The position numbers were made by a program, and so were the translations under genes. Shown in pieces: positions 51,326 to 60,282 of a stretch of 64,000 nt of DNA (its first letter is position 1; every line of letters starts with the position of its first letter). The stretch is taken from assembly GCA_039808025.1 (NCBI GenBank), contig JBDHSK010000006.1, positions 1 to 64,000 of the forward strand, read 5' to 3'. The notes under the pieces were generated by a model. It was not told the DNA's origin. It did no database searches and saw nothing but the letters and a program-made list of their open reading frames with translations. This stretch comes from Sandaracinobacteroides sp039808025. GTDB lineage: Bacteria; Pseudomonadota; Alphaproteobacteria; Sphingomonadales; Sphingomonadaceae.

Positions 51326-52693
51326 TCAGGCAGCCCGCTGCACCGATTTGCGCTGGGCCTCCAGTTCCTTGGCCAGCAGGAAAGCCAGCTCAAGCGCCTG
51401 TCCGGCGTTCAGGCGCGGGTCGCAATGGGTATGATAGCGGTCGGCCAGTGCCTCGTCGGTGATGGCGATGGCGCCACCGGTGCATTCGGTGACATTGCGC
51501 CCGGTCATCTCGATGTGAATGCCGCCCATGAAGCTACCTTCGGCACGATGCACTGCGAACACTTGCTTCACTTCGGCAAGGATGCGTTCGAACGGCCGGG
51601 TCTTGTAGCCCGAGCCCGCCTTGATGGTGTTGCCGTGCATCGGGTCACACGACCAGATCACATGCCGGCCCTCGCGCTGAATGGCGCGGACGAGTGCCGG
51701 CAGATGCGCTTCCACCTTGTCGGCCCCGAACCGGCTGATCAGAGTGAGCCGGCCTGGCTCGTTGGTCGGGTTCAGCGTGTCGATCAGCCGCAACAGCTCA
51801 TCAGCGGTGATGCTGGGGCCGCATTTTAGGCCCAGCGGATTCATGACGCCGCGCAGAAACTCGATATGGGCGGAGCCTTCGAAGCGGGTGCGGTCACCGA
51901 TCCACAGCATGTGCGCTGAGGTATCGACCCAGTCACCCGACAGACTGTCCTGCCGGGTCATGGCTTCTTCGTAGCCCAGCAGCAACGCTTCGTGGCTGGT
52001 ATAGAAATCCGTACCCTTCAGTTGCGGAACGGTATCAGGAGAGATGCCACAGGCCGCCATGAAATCAAGGGCTTCGCCGATGCGGTTCGCCACTTCGCCA
52101 TAGCGCTTGGCCCATGGAGAGCGGGCTACGAAATCAAGGTTCCAGCGGTGCACCTGCAGCAGGTTGGCATAGCCGCCGGTCGCAAAGGCCCGCAGCAGGT
52201 TCAAGGTGGCGGCCGACTGCATGTAGGCGCGCTTCTGGCGTTCGGGGTCGGGGATGCGTGCCGTTGCATCGAAGGTGATTTCGTTGACGATATCGCCACG
52301 ATAGCTGGGAAGTGACACGCCGTTCTGCTCTTCGGTATCGGCCGAACGGGGTTTGGCGAACTGCCCGGCCATGCGGCCAACCTTCACCACCGGCATATGG
52401 CTGGCAAAAGTGAGAGTGACTGCCATCTGCAGCAGCACGCGGAACGTGTCGCGGATATTGTCCGGGTTGAATTCGGCAAAGCTTTCAGCGCAGTCGCCAC
52501 CTTGCAGCAGGAATGCACGGCCTGCGGCCACATCGGCCAGCCGATGTTTCAGATCGCGGGTTTCACCGGCAAAGACCAGCGGAGGATAGCTACGCATTTC
52601 CGCCTCGATGGCGGCTGCCTTTGCTGGATCGGGCCAGGTGGGCATTTGCCGGGCTTCAGACTGTCTCCAGCTGTCGGGTTTCCAGTTACGCAT
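51326..52693 (-). CDS. aroG: Class II 3-deoxy-7-phosphoheptulonate synthase
   Basis: 455 residues. Condenses PEP and erythrose 4-phosphate at the entry to the shikimate pathway. This is the plant/actinobacterial-type class II enzyme: WRQSEARQMPTW, LLQGGDCAESFAEF near 75, PVVKVGRMAGQFAKPRS near 113, YTSHEALLLGYE near 245 and DPMHGNTIKAG near 365 carry substrate and metal residues. GAGGA lies 5 nt before the ATG at 52693; an in-frame start at 52732 is not needed. It probably feeds the hisC-tyrA step at 19.8-21.8 kb. Confidence 0.94.
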   Translation of the reverse strand: MRNWKPDSWRQSEARQMPTWPDPAKAAAIEAEMRSYPPLVFAGETRDLKHRLADVAAGRAFLLQGGDCAESFAEFNPDNIRDTFRVLLQMAVTLTFASHMPVVKVGRMAGQFAKPRSADTEEQNGVSLPSYRGDIVNEITFDATARIPDPERQKRAYMQSAATLNLLRAFATGGYANLLQVHRWNLDFVARSPWAKRYGEVANRIGEALDFMAACGISPDTVPQLKGTDFYTSHEALLLGYEEAMTRQDSLSGDWVDTSAHMLWIGDRTRFEGSAHIEFLRGVMNPLGLKCGPSITADELLRLIDTLNPTNEPGRLTLISRFGADKVEAHLPALVRAIQREGRHVIWSCDPMHGNTIKAGSGYKTRPFERILAEVKQVFAVHRAEGSFMGGIHIEMTGRNVTECTGGAIAITDEALADRYHTHCDPRLNAGQALELAFLLAKELEAQRKSVQRAA

Positions 52694-52783
52694 GATGTCC
52701 TCGAAGATAGGCGTGAAAATGCCCGGTCGCAATTGCTGGGCATGGCCTTGGCCGCTGCGGCCGGGGAATGCAAGCCACAGCGA

Positions 52784-54127
52784 TTATTTCATCAGAACCA
52801 ATTCCTCGGCCATCGTCGGGTGCAATGCAACCGTGGTGTCGATTTGGGCCTTGGTGAGCCCCGCCTTGATGGCAATCGCCAGCACCTGCAGAATTTCAGG
52901 GGATTCTGGGCCGATCATGTGGGCGCCAATCAGCCTGTCGGTGGTGGAATCAACCACCAGCTTGTAGAAGGCGCGTTCATTGCGGTTGGCAACAACGTTT
53001 CTCATCGGCCGGAATTCACTGGTGAAAACCCTGATATCGGCATAGGTCTTGCGAGCGTCTTCCTCGGTGAGGCCGACTGCTGCCAGCGGTGGCTGGCTGA
53101 ACACAGCAGCCGGCACCAGATCGTGATCGACCTGCCAGTTCCTGCTGCCGAACAGCCGGTCGGCCAGCGCGTGCCCTTCGCGGATGGCAATGGGTGTCAG
53201 CTGGATGCGGTCAGTTACGTCGCCAACGGCGTGAAGCCAGGGAATACGGGTGTGGTTGTCGGCATCGACGGTGATTTCGCCGCGCTTTCCCACAGATAGT
53301 CCGACGGTTTCCAGCCCCAGACCACGGGTATTGGGAATGCGCCCGGTGGCCCACAGCAGCAGATCGGACTCGATGGCATCACCCGTATCGACATTCAGCC
53401 GCAGGGTGCCATCCGGCAATCGATCGACAGACCTGGGGTTGGCGCCAAGTCGCACGTCGATACCCTTGGCAGCGAACACAGACATCAAGCGGTCGACGAT
53501 GTCGCGATCCCAGCCACGCAACACAGTCTCTGAGCGGACAACCAGCGTAACATCAACGCCCAACTGGTTGAGAATTCCGGCAAACTCGTTGGCGATAAAG
53601 CCGGCGCCCACGATGATGGCGCGCTTGGGCAGGGCCTCGAGATGAAACATCTCGTTCGAGGTGATGCCAAGGTCAGCGCCGGGAAGATCCGGAATGTGCG
53701 GATGGGCTCCGGTTGCCACCAGCACATGGCGGGCTGTGACCTCGCGCCCACCCACCCGCAGGCGGTTGGGGCCGGCAATGGTAGCGCGGTCGTGAAAGGT
53801 GGAAACGCCGTTGCTGTCGAGGGTGTGCTGATAGGCCTTGTTCAGCCGGTTCACATCAGCCAGAACATTGTCGCGCAACCTGTTCCAGTCGAAGGATTTT
53901 CCGGAAATGTCCCAGCCGAAATGCCGGGCGTCCTCAAAGTTGTCGGCGAAATGGGCGCCATACACCAGCAGTTTTTTCGGAACGCAGCCACGAATGACGC
54001 AGGTGCCACCCACCCGATATTCCTCGGCGATGGCGACGCGGGCGCCATGACTGGCGGCGATCCGGGCGGAACGCACCCCGCCCGAGCCGGCGCCGATGAC
54101 GAAATAATCAAAATCGAACTGGGTCAT
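52784..54127 (-). CDS. gor: Glutathione-disulfide reductase
   Basis: 447 residues. Reduces oxidised glutathione with NADPH. FVIGAGSGGVRSARIAA near 9 is the FAD motif. GGTCVIRGCVPKKLLVYGA near 40 holds the redox cysteines in the glutathione-reductase form. GAGFIANEFAG near 172 is the NADP motif, with arginine after strand 2 (VVRSE). LHAVGDVTDRIQLTPIA near 295 and the HPTMAEELV His-Glu pair close the site. It lies 90 bp upstream of aroG and 88 bp downstream of glmS on the same strand. Confidence 0.93.
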   Translation of the reverse strand: MTQFDFDYFVIGAGSGGVRSARIAASHGARVAIAEEYRVGGTCVIRGCVPKKLLVYGAHFADNFEDARHFGWDISGKSFDWNRLRDNVLADVNRLNKAYQHTLDSNGVSTFHDRATIAGPNRLRVGGREVTARHVLVATGAHPHIPDLPGADLGITSNEMFHLEALPKRAIIVGAGFIANEFAGILNQLGVDVTLVVRSETVLRGWDRDIVDRLMSVFAAKGIDVRLGANPRSVDRLPDGTLRLNVDTGDAIESDLLLWATGRIPNTRGLGLETVGLSVGKRGEITVDADNHTRIPWLHAVGDVTDRIQLTPIAIREGHALADRLFGSRNWQVDHDLVPAAVFSQPPLAAVGLTEEDARKTYADIRVFTSEFRPMRNVVANRNERAFYKLVVDSTTDRLIGAHMIGPESPEILQVLAIAIKAGLTKAQIDTTVALHPTMAEELVLMK

Positions 54128-54173
54128 GGCCGATGCTTAGCGTGGCAAAAGCCATAATCCAATCGCAGCCTGT

Positions 54174-54188
54174 CGATCACTGTGATCG
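54174..54188. promoter_or_regulatory. Perfect-arm palindrome upstream of gor
   Basis: CGATCAC and GTGATCG flank a single T, 47-61 bp before the gor start. A direct repeat, GTTACCCTTA, occurs at 54193-54202 and 54209-54218, the second running into the glmS stop. It could be an operator for gor or the end signal of glmS. Confidence 0.35.
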
Positions 54189-54215
54189 CTGGGTTACCCT
54201 TAGTCGACGTTACCC

Positions 54216-56039
54216 TTATTCCACCGTCACGGATTTGGCGAGGTTGCGCGGCTGATCGACATCGGTGCCTTTCAGCACCGCAACCTGATAGGCCAACAGT
54301 TGCACCGGTACGGCATAGACCAGCGGTGCAATCAGCGGATGCACTACCGGCATCTCGATGGTGGCCGCAACCCCTTCGCCGGCCTCGGCGATGCCATGTG
54401 CATCAGAGATCAGGATCACCCGGCCGCCGCGCGCCATGACTTCGTGCATGTTGGAGACGGTTTTTTCGAACAATGGCCCCGAAGGTGCCAGCACGATGAC
54501 CGGCACCGAATCGTCGATGAGGGCGATCGGTCCGTGCTTCATTTCACCCGCCGCCTGACCTTCGGCGTGGATATAGCTGATTTCCTTGAGCTTAAGTGCG
54601 CCTTCAAGGGCCATGGGGTAATCGGGCCCACGGCCCAGATACAGCACATCGCGCGCACCGGCCACCAGAGACGCCGCCTGCTCGATGGCGCCCTCGCGCG
54701 CCAGGGCGTGATTCAGAGCCGATGGCGCCTCGATCAGGTGGTTGACGATCGCTGCTTCCTCGGCAGCACTGAGCCGCCCGCATGCCCGCGCCAGATTGGT
54801 TGCCAACGCCGCCAGAACCGCTAGCTGGCAAGTGAAGGCCTTGGTCGAGGCAACGCCGATTTCCGGCCCGGCATAGGTGGGAAGCAGCAAGTCGGCCTCG
54901 CGGGCCATGGTGCTGGTGGGCACATTGACGACAACGGCGATTTTCTGACCGTTGGCGCGGGCATGGCGCAGGGCCGCCAGCGTATCGGCAGTTTCCCCCG
55001 ACTGGCTGATGAACAGCGCAAGGCCGCCCGGTTCCAGTACCGGGTCACGATAGCGGAACTCGCTGGCGACATCGATGTCGACCGGCACGCGCGCAAACCG
55101 TTCGATCCAGTATTTCGCAACCATTCCAGCATAATAGCTTGTGCCGCAGGCGACGATGGTTACGCGTTTGATGGAACTGAGATCGAAGGTGATATCCGGC
55201 AGGGCCACCTGGTTGTCGAGCGGCCGCAGATAGGAACGCAAGGTCTGCGCCACCACCACCGGCTGCTCGTGGATTTCCTTCAGCATGAAGTGGCGGTAAT
55301 TCCCCTTGTCGATCGCCTGCCCGGATATGCCGGAATCGATGACAGCGCGTTCGACGGGCTGATTGTCATGATCGAAGATCTGCGTACCCTCGCGGGTCAG
55401 CACCACCCAGTCCCCTTCGTCGAGGTAGGTGATCTGGCGGGTGAGGGGCGCCAGCGCCAGTGCATCCGAGCCGACAAAGGTTTCCTGGTCGCCATAACCC
55501 ACCACCAGCGGAGAGCCGAGCCGGGCGCCGATCAGCAGATCAGGGTGCTGGCGGAACAGTAGAGCCAGAGCGAAGGCACCCTGCAGACGCGGCAAGACCA
55601 GCTTGACGGCCTCGACCGGAGAGCGGCCCGCCTCGATCTGCTCGGACAGCAGGTGTGCCACGACCTCGGTGTCGGTTTCGCTGGAAAAGACCCGGCCGCG
55701 CCCCTGCAGTTCCTCGCGCAGTTGCTTGAAATTTTCGATGATGCCGTTGTGGACAACCGCCACTTCACTGGTTGCCTGCGGGTGGGCATTGTTGGTGGTG
55801 GGGGCGCCGTGGGTTGCCCAACGGGTATGGGCGATACCGCAGATGCCCGGCAGCGGCTGGGCATCAAGAATGTCGCTCAGGTTCTTCAGCTTGCCTTCGG
55901 CGCGCCGACGATCGATCTGCTGATCGTGAACCGTTGCAATTCCTGCGGAATCATAGCCGCGATATTCCAGCCGTCGCAATCCGTCGAGCAGCCGTTCGGC
56001 TACGGCCGAAGTGCCCAGAATGCCGATGATGCCGCACAT
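54216..56039 (-). CDS. glmS: Glucosamine-6-phosphate synthase (isomerising)
   Basis: 607 residues. Makes glucosamine 6-phosphate from fructose 6-phosphate and glutamine for peptidoglycan and LPS. Cys2 in MCGIIGILG is the glutaminase nucleophile, so the start at 56039 is certain. GYDSAGIA, HTRWATHGAP and HNGIIENF follow. Two SIS domains cover about 280-600, with SQSGETADT near 345, and the chain ends DQPRNLAKSVTVE. It is cotranscribed behind glmU (68-bp gap). Confidence 0.96.
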   Translation of the reverse strand: MCGIIGILGTSAVAERLLDGLRRLEYRGYDSAGIATVHDQQIDRRRAEGKLKNLSDILDAQPLPGICGIAHTRWATHGAPTTNNAHPQATSEVAVVHNGIIENFKQLREELQGRGRVFSSETDTEVVAHLLSEQIEAGRSPVEAVKLVLPRLQGAFALALLFRQHPDLLIGARLGSPLVVGYGDQETFVGSDALALAPLTRQITYLDEGDWVVLTREGTQIFDHDNQPVERAVIDSGISGQAIDKGNYRHFMLKEIHEQPVVVAQTLRSYLRPLDNQVALPDITFDLSSIKRVTIVACGTSYYAGMVAKYWIERFARVPVDIDVASEFRYRDPVLEPGGLALFISQSGETADTLAALRHARANGQKIAVVVNVPTSTMAREADLLLPTYAGPEIGVASTKAFTCQLAVLAALATNLARACGRLSAAEEAAIVNHLIEAPSALNHALAREGAIEQAASLVAGARDVLYLGRGPDYPMALEGALKLKEISYIHAEGQAAGEMKHGPIALIDDSVPVIVLAPSGPLFEKTVSNMHEVMARGGRVILISDAHGIAEAGEGVAATIEMPVVHPLIAPLVYAVPVQLLAYQVAVLKGTDVDQPRNLAKSVTVE

Positions 56040-56107
56040 GGATTGCTTCGCTCCGAGATAGGTCAGGGTATGGAATGCCGGAGTGCTACCTAGCGATGGG
56101 CCGGGGT

Positions 56108-57475
56108 TCAAGCCTTGGCAGATTTTTTCGCGACCATCAGTGCCCGAAATCGACTGGCCCACCCCCCCTTCACCTGTTGGGGCGCGCGGCCAATGGCCAG
56201 TGCATCTGGTTCGACGTCGCGCGATACTATGGTTCCGGCCGCAACGATTGCCCTGTCGCCCACGGTCACCGGGGCAACCAGAGCCGAGTTGGAACCGATA
56301 AAGGCTTCGGCGCCGATCGTGGTCGGGGATTTGTTGAAGCCATCATAATTGCAGGTGATGGTGCCCGCCCCGATATTGGCACGCGGCCCGATGGTCGCGT
56401 CGCCAAGATAGCTCAGGTGATTGGCCTTGGCGCCGGTTTCCAGGCGGCTGTTCTTGGTTTCCACGAAGTTGCCGATTTTCACCCCCGCCTGCAGGACGGT
56501 GCCGGGGCGAAGCCGGGCGAACGGGCCGATTTCGCAGTCTGGCCCGATGGCGGCTCCAGCAATATGGCTGTGGGCGCGGATGATCGCTCCGGTTCCGATC
56601 GATACCCCGGGTCCGAACACCACATTGGGTTCGACCAACGTGTCGGCTGCGATATCGGTATCGTGAGCGAACCACACGGTTTCAGGGGCGACCAAGGTGA
56701 CACCGGAAGCCATGGCCCGGGCGCGGGCGCGGGTCTGGAACAGTAGTTCGGCTGCGGCAAGTTCCGCGCGGCTGTTGACGCCGGCCACTTCATCGGCGCC
56801 GGCTTCCAGAACGATGGTCTGCTCGGCGTGTCCGGACGCCAGCATCACGATATCCGGAAGATAATATTCGCCGGCGGCGTTGTGGTTATTTACCTGTCTC
56901 AGCAGCGGGAACAGCAGGCTGGCCCGCACCGCCATCAGCCCGGAATTGCACAATGGCACGGCCAGTTCATCAGGTGAGGCATCGCGGGCCTCGACCATGC
57001 GCAGAACCTGGCCCTTCTCATCGGCAATGATGCGGCCGTAAGCCCCGGGTTCCGCTGGCCGGAACCCGAGAACGGCGATTCCGGCACCATCGGCCACCGC
57101 CCTGACCAGCCGCTGCATGCTGGCGGCAGTGATCAGCGGCACATCCGCAAACAGGATCAGCACCACACCCTCAAAGCCGGCAAGGGCCTGTTCAGCCTGC
57201 AGCACGGCATGGGCCGTCCCCAGCTGTGGCGATTGCACGGCGATGGTGATTCTGGTTGCTGGAAGGGCGTTTTCGATCTGGTCGGCGCGGTCGCCAACGA
57301 TCACCACCTGACGCTCCGGAGCGAGCGTTGCAAGCTCGGCCAGCAGATGATGCAGCATCGGCCGGCCACCAATAGGGTGCAGCACCTTGTGCAGAGCGGA
57401 CTTCATGCGGGTTCCCTTGCCGGCGGCAAGGATGACGGCAGCGATGGCGGGCAATCCGGAGGCTGGTTCAGACAT
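56108..57475 (-). CDS. glmU: Bifunctional UDP-GlcNAc pyrophosphorylase / GlcN-1-P acetyltransferase
   Basis: 455 residues. Makes UDP-N-acetylglucosamine. LAAGKGTRMKSALHKVLHPIGGRPM near 15-38 is the uridylyltransferase loop; FADVPLITA near 104 is the metal region. The C-terminal left-handed beta-helix of hexapeptide repeats begins about 250, with VGNFVETKNSRL-like IGNFVETKNSRL and HLSYLGDATIG carrying the acetyltransferase residues. The frame stays open another 108 codons upstream, but MSEPASGLPAIAAVILAAGKG is the normal N-terminus. Together with glmS it forms the amino-sugar operon. Confidence 0.95.
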   Translation of the reverse strand: MSEPASGLPAIAAVILAAGKGTRMKSALHKVLHPIGGRPMLHHLLAELATLAPERQVVIVGDRADQIENALPATRITIAVQSPQLGTAHAVLQAEQALAGFEGVVLILFADVPLITAASMQRLVRAVADGAGIAVLGFRPAEPGAYGRIIADEKGQVLRMVEARDASPDELAVPLCNSGLMAVRASLLFPLLRQVNNHNAAGEYYLPDIVMLASGHAEQTIVLEAGADEVAGVNSRAELAAAELLFQTRARARAMASGVTLVAPETVWFAHDTDIAADTLVEPNVVFGPGVSIGTGAIIRAHSHIAGAAIGPDCEIGPFARLRPGTVLQAGVKIGNFVETKNSRLETGAKANHLSYLGDATIGPRANIGAGTITCNYDGFNKSPTTIGAEAFIGSNSALVAPVTVGDRAIVAAGTIVSRDVEPDALAIGRAPQQVKGGWASRFRALMVAKKSAKA

Positions 57476-57538
57476 ATCCGCCCCCTGCCACAGCTTGCGC
57501 CGGTGGAAAAGCGCATGGCTGCGGTCTATGCGGGGCGC

Positions 57539-58243
57539 ATGACGTTGCCCCTTTCCTTTGACACCATCCTCTTTGATCTCGATGGAACGCTGGTTGACAC
57601 CGCCGATGACCTGACGGCGAGCCTCAACCATGCGTTGCAGGCGCTTGGCCGCCCCGCCGTGGCGCCCGCTTCGGTGCGGGGCATGGTGGGCCATGGCGCC
57701 CGCAAGCTGCTGGAGCGCGGGCTGTCGGCAACCGGCGGAATGACCCCTGAGCTGGTCGACGAGGGGGTGAGTGGATTTCTTGACTATTATCGCGATCATA
57801 TCGCTGATTTCAGCCGGCCTTTTCCAGGGGCAGACACGGCACTTGACCAGCTGGCGGCCCGCGGGTTCCGACTGGGGGTGTGCACCAACAAACCCGAATC
57901 ACTTGCCCGGCAGCTATTGGCTTGCCTCGGCTGGGCCGACCGATTTGCTGCCGTGAGAGGTTCGGATTCGCAACCCTGGCGCAAGCCCGACCCGCGCCAC
58001 CTGACCGCAACTCTTGCGGATGCCGGCGGGAAGGCGTGCATATTCGTGGGGGATTCGCGAACCGATGCCGATACCGCGGTTGCAGCCGGAATTCCCTTCA
58101 TACTGGTTTCGTTTGGCTATTCGATCGAGCCTCTGGACCAGCTGCAGGCAGATTACCGGATCGATGATTTTGCCGAACTGGCAGCCGCCGTTGATACCAT
58201 TCAATCGCGGTTCACGGCCTCTGGTTATCAACCGGTCGCATGA
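57539..58243 (+). CDS. gph: Phosphoglycolate phosphatase-like HAD hydrolase
   Basis: 234 residues. FDLDGTLVDT near 11-20 carries the nucleophile Asp, GVCTNKPESLARQLL holds the motif II Thr, RKPDPRHL the Lys, and FVGDSRTDADTA the metal Asp pair. The helical cap near 25-85 contains GMVGHGARKLLERG, typical of Gph, which removes 2-phosphoglycolate. An ATG at 57515 is an equally possible start, adding eight residues. It diverges from glmU over a 63-bp gap and overlaps lolA by 4 nt. Confidence 0.87.
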   Translation: MTLPLSFDTILFDLDGTLVDTADDLTASLNHALQALGRPAVAPASVRGMVGHGARKLLERGLSATGGMTPELVDEGVSGFLDYYRDHIADFSRPFPGADTALDQLAARGFRLGVCTNKPESLARQLLACLGWADRFAAVRGSDSQPWRKPDPRHLTATLADAGGKACIFVGDSRTDADTAVAAGIPFILVSFGYSIEPLDQLQADYRIDDFAELAAAVDTIQSRFTASGYQPVA

Positions 58244-58872
58244 TCCGTTTTGCCTTTATGAGTGCAGTGGCGACGGCCATAATGACTGTGTCGGTGGTGA
58301 CACCAGCATCGGCTGCCACATTGGCCGAGGTGCAGCAGGCGCTGGTGGCCACCACCAGCATGACCGCTGATTTCACCCAGACCGCTGCCAACGGGGCGGT
58401 GGCGCGTGGCACCATGGAATTGAAGCGCCCGGGGCGGATTCGTTTCGATTACGGTGCTGATGCCAAATATCTGGTAGTGGCTGATGGCAAGAACCTGTCG
58501 TTCATCGACTATCAGGTGTCGCAGGTGTCGCAATGGCCGATTCGCTCAACTCCTCTTGGTGTGCTGCTTGACCCCAAAGCCGATCTTTCCCGGATTGCCC
58601 GCGTGCTGCCATCATCTGAAATGCCGGGCCAGGTTGCGGTGCAGGCGTCTGACCCTGCCAAAACCGATTACGGGCGGATCACGTTCTATCTGGCGCCCGA
58701 CAGGCAGGCTCCTGGTGGATTGCGGCTGACTGGCTGGCGGGTGATTGATGCCCAGAACAACCTGACCACCGTCGAGCTTTCCAATGTCAGGATGAATGTT
58801 CCGGTGGCTGATTCGTCTTTTCGGTTCACAGACCCGCGCCCTCGTCGTCGCACGCCGGGCAAGACGGGGTGA
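58240..58872 (+). CDS. lolA: Outer-membrane lipoprotein carrier LolA-like protein
   Basis: 210 residues. Chaperones lipoproteins through the periplasm to the outer membrane. The signal peptide ends ASA at about residue 26. MTADFTQTAANGAVARGTMELKRPGRIRFDY (landmark near 41) is the LolA core, followed by LVVADGKNLSFIDYQVSQVSQWPI and PLGVLLDP. The last 12 residues are basic (RPRRRTPGK). The ATG overlaps the gph stop. Confidence 0.9.
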   Translation: MIRFAFMSAVATAIMTVSVVTPASAATLAEVQQALVATTSMTADFTQTAANGAVARGTMELKRPGRIRFDYGADAKYLVVADGKNLSFIDYQVSQVSQWPIRSTPLGVLLDPKADLSRIARVLPSSEMPGQVAVQASDPAKTDYGRITFYLAPDRQAPGGLRLTGWRVIDAQNNLTTVELSNVRMNVPVADSSFRFTDPRPRRRTPGKTG

Positions 58873-59434
58873 TCGTTGGTCATATCCGGATTCGACGTAG
58901 TTTATTTCATTCCGGAGCCAATTTTTGAAATCCTGATTGACATTGACCCGCATTTGAGAGAGAGTGAAGGCGTTCAGGCAATCGACAGAATCCTTCTGTT
59001 ACTGCTTGATCAGTGAGGTGGATGGCTATCGGGATTTGCCCCCTGTTGCCCGATGGATCGTTAACCCACTTGCGTGACGAGCGCATATAAGACCCCCGCT
59101 CCATGCCCCCGGAGCGGGGGTCGAATATTGTTGATGGCTGCACGTTGGCTGCAATCCGCGCTGCATGGCTGGGCTGCGGCTGTGTTCAGACGCTGAGTGA
59201 TCGAGCCTGGGATATCAGCCTGAGGTGTGATCCGGGGGTGTGAGCCTGGAACTGCAAACCTGGGTGTGTGAGCTGGGGCGATCGAAACCGGCTGTGCGCA
59301 CATTTCGGTGATCAGTTCGCGAACCTTTCCTTCCTTACATCAGTTTCGCGATGCCTTTGCGCGAACAGAATCGGTGCCTGCTTCAGGGTATCGGGTGGCA
59401 ATTCGTTGCCGTTGCGGTGCGCAGGATGACAACT
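58873..59434. other. 560-bp intergenic region with hairpin and degenerate repeats
   Basis: No convincing gene. It contains TTGACA at 58937 without a matching -10, a strong hairpin at 59091-59122 just behind a TATAAG, a GGCTGC-rich stretch at about 59133-59185, and about four loose copies of a GTGTGAKCCKGG-like unit at about 59189-59280. The downstream gene is a queuosine-precursor transporter, a family often under preQ1 riboswitch control, but I could not recognise the preQ1-I consensus. A small RNA or long leader is possible. Confidence 0.45.
59091..59122 (+). terminator. Strong 12-bp hairpin
   Basis: GACCCCCGCTCC pairs perfectly with GGAGCGGGGGTC around an 8-nt loop and is followed by the T-containing GAATATTGTTG. 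It may end the gph-lolA transcript. It also starts right at a TATAAG that could be a -10 element, so it could instead be the 5' end of a new RNA. Confidence 0.45.
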
Positions 59435-60277
59435 ATGGCGGACCCGTCCCGGAGTGCAGTGTTGGCATTCCCGCGGTTGCACCGCAGGCTTTGGCCCTGC
59501 ATGAAACACTTCATGAGAAAATGGCTGGGTGGCTTTCCGGTAGAAAGTATAACCGATGTCCGCGCCGTCGAGGCGACGGCGATTCTCGGTGCGCGGCTGC
59601 GCTATTACGATTATTGCATGGCGGCCTTCGCTGTCATTCTGATCTGTGCCAACCTGATCGGTGCCGGCAAGGTGGCAGTGGTCACAATTCCAGTGATCGG
59701 GACGCTGGAATATGGCGCCGGAATCCTGTTCTTTCCGCTCAGCTATGTGCTGGGTGATGTGTTGACCGAAGTCTATGGCTATGGCCGCGCCCGGCGGGTT
59801 GTGTGGGTGGGGTTCGCGGCATCGGTCTTTGCCGCCGGAATGGCCTGGGTGGTGGTTGCCATGCCTCCGTCGGAGCACTGGACAGGGCAGGAATCACTGG
59901 CAGCGGTGATGGGCCAGGCGCCCCGGATCTTTCTGGCATCGATCATGGCCTTCTGGGCCGGAGAGTTCGCAAACGCCTTTGTGATGGCAAGGATGAAGCT
60001 GCTGACAGGCGGGCGCTATCTGTGGACGCGCACCATCGGATCGACAGTGGTGGGGCAGGGGGTCGACAGCCTGATCTTTTATCCGGTGGCGTTTCTGGGT
60101 GTCTGGGACACGCACCTGATTCTTACGGTGATGGGCACCAACTACCTGATGAAAGTATCATGGGAGGCGGCCCTGACGCCGGTCACCTACCGGGTCGTTT
60201 CGTTCATGAAGCACCGCGAGGGGCTGGATGTCTATGACATCACCACGGATTTCACCCCGTTTCGAACCCGGATCTGA
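59435..60277 (+). CDS. yhhQ: Queuosine-precursor transporter (YhhQ/VUT family)
   Basis: 280 residues with about six membrane helices. Members import preQ0 or preQ1. VILICANLIGAGKVAVVTI, EYGAGILFFPLSYVLGDVLTEVYGYGRARRVVWVGF (landmark near 110-145) and GSTVVGQGVDSLIFYPVAFLG are the VUT-family signature. The start at 59435 is chosen for AGGA with 8-nt spacing; upstream ATGs at 59351 and 59426 are in frame but poorly placed. It suggests salvage of queuosine precursors, linking with queF, queA and tgt. Confidence 0.87.
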   Translation: MADPSRSAVLAFPRLHRRLWPCMKHFMRKWLGGFPVESITDVRAVEATAILGARLRYYDYCMAAFAVILICANLIGAGKVAVVTIPVIGTLEYGAGILFFPLSYVLGDVLTEVYGYGRARRVVWVGFAASVFAAGMAWVVVAMPPSEHWTGQESLAAVMGQAPRIFLASIMAFWAGEFANAFVMARMKLLTGGRYLWTRTIGSTVVGQGVDSLIFYPVAFLGVWDTHLILTVMGTNYLMKVSWEAALTPVTYRVVSFMKHREGLDVYDITTDFTPFRTRI

Positions 60278-60282
60278 GGCAC

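Noticed and set aside
58964..59077. A 37-codon frame starting at GTG behind GAGAGAGA
   Set aside because: The Shine-Dalgarno is poor, the peptide has no export or domain features and there is no conservation evidence.
59123..59434. preQ1 riboswitch upstream of the yhhQ homologue
   Set aside because: I looked for the short preQ1-I stem-loop followed by an A-rich tail and did not find it; a covariance-model search could still find a divergent class.
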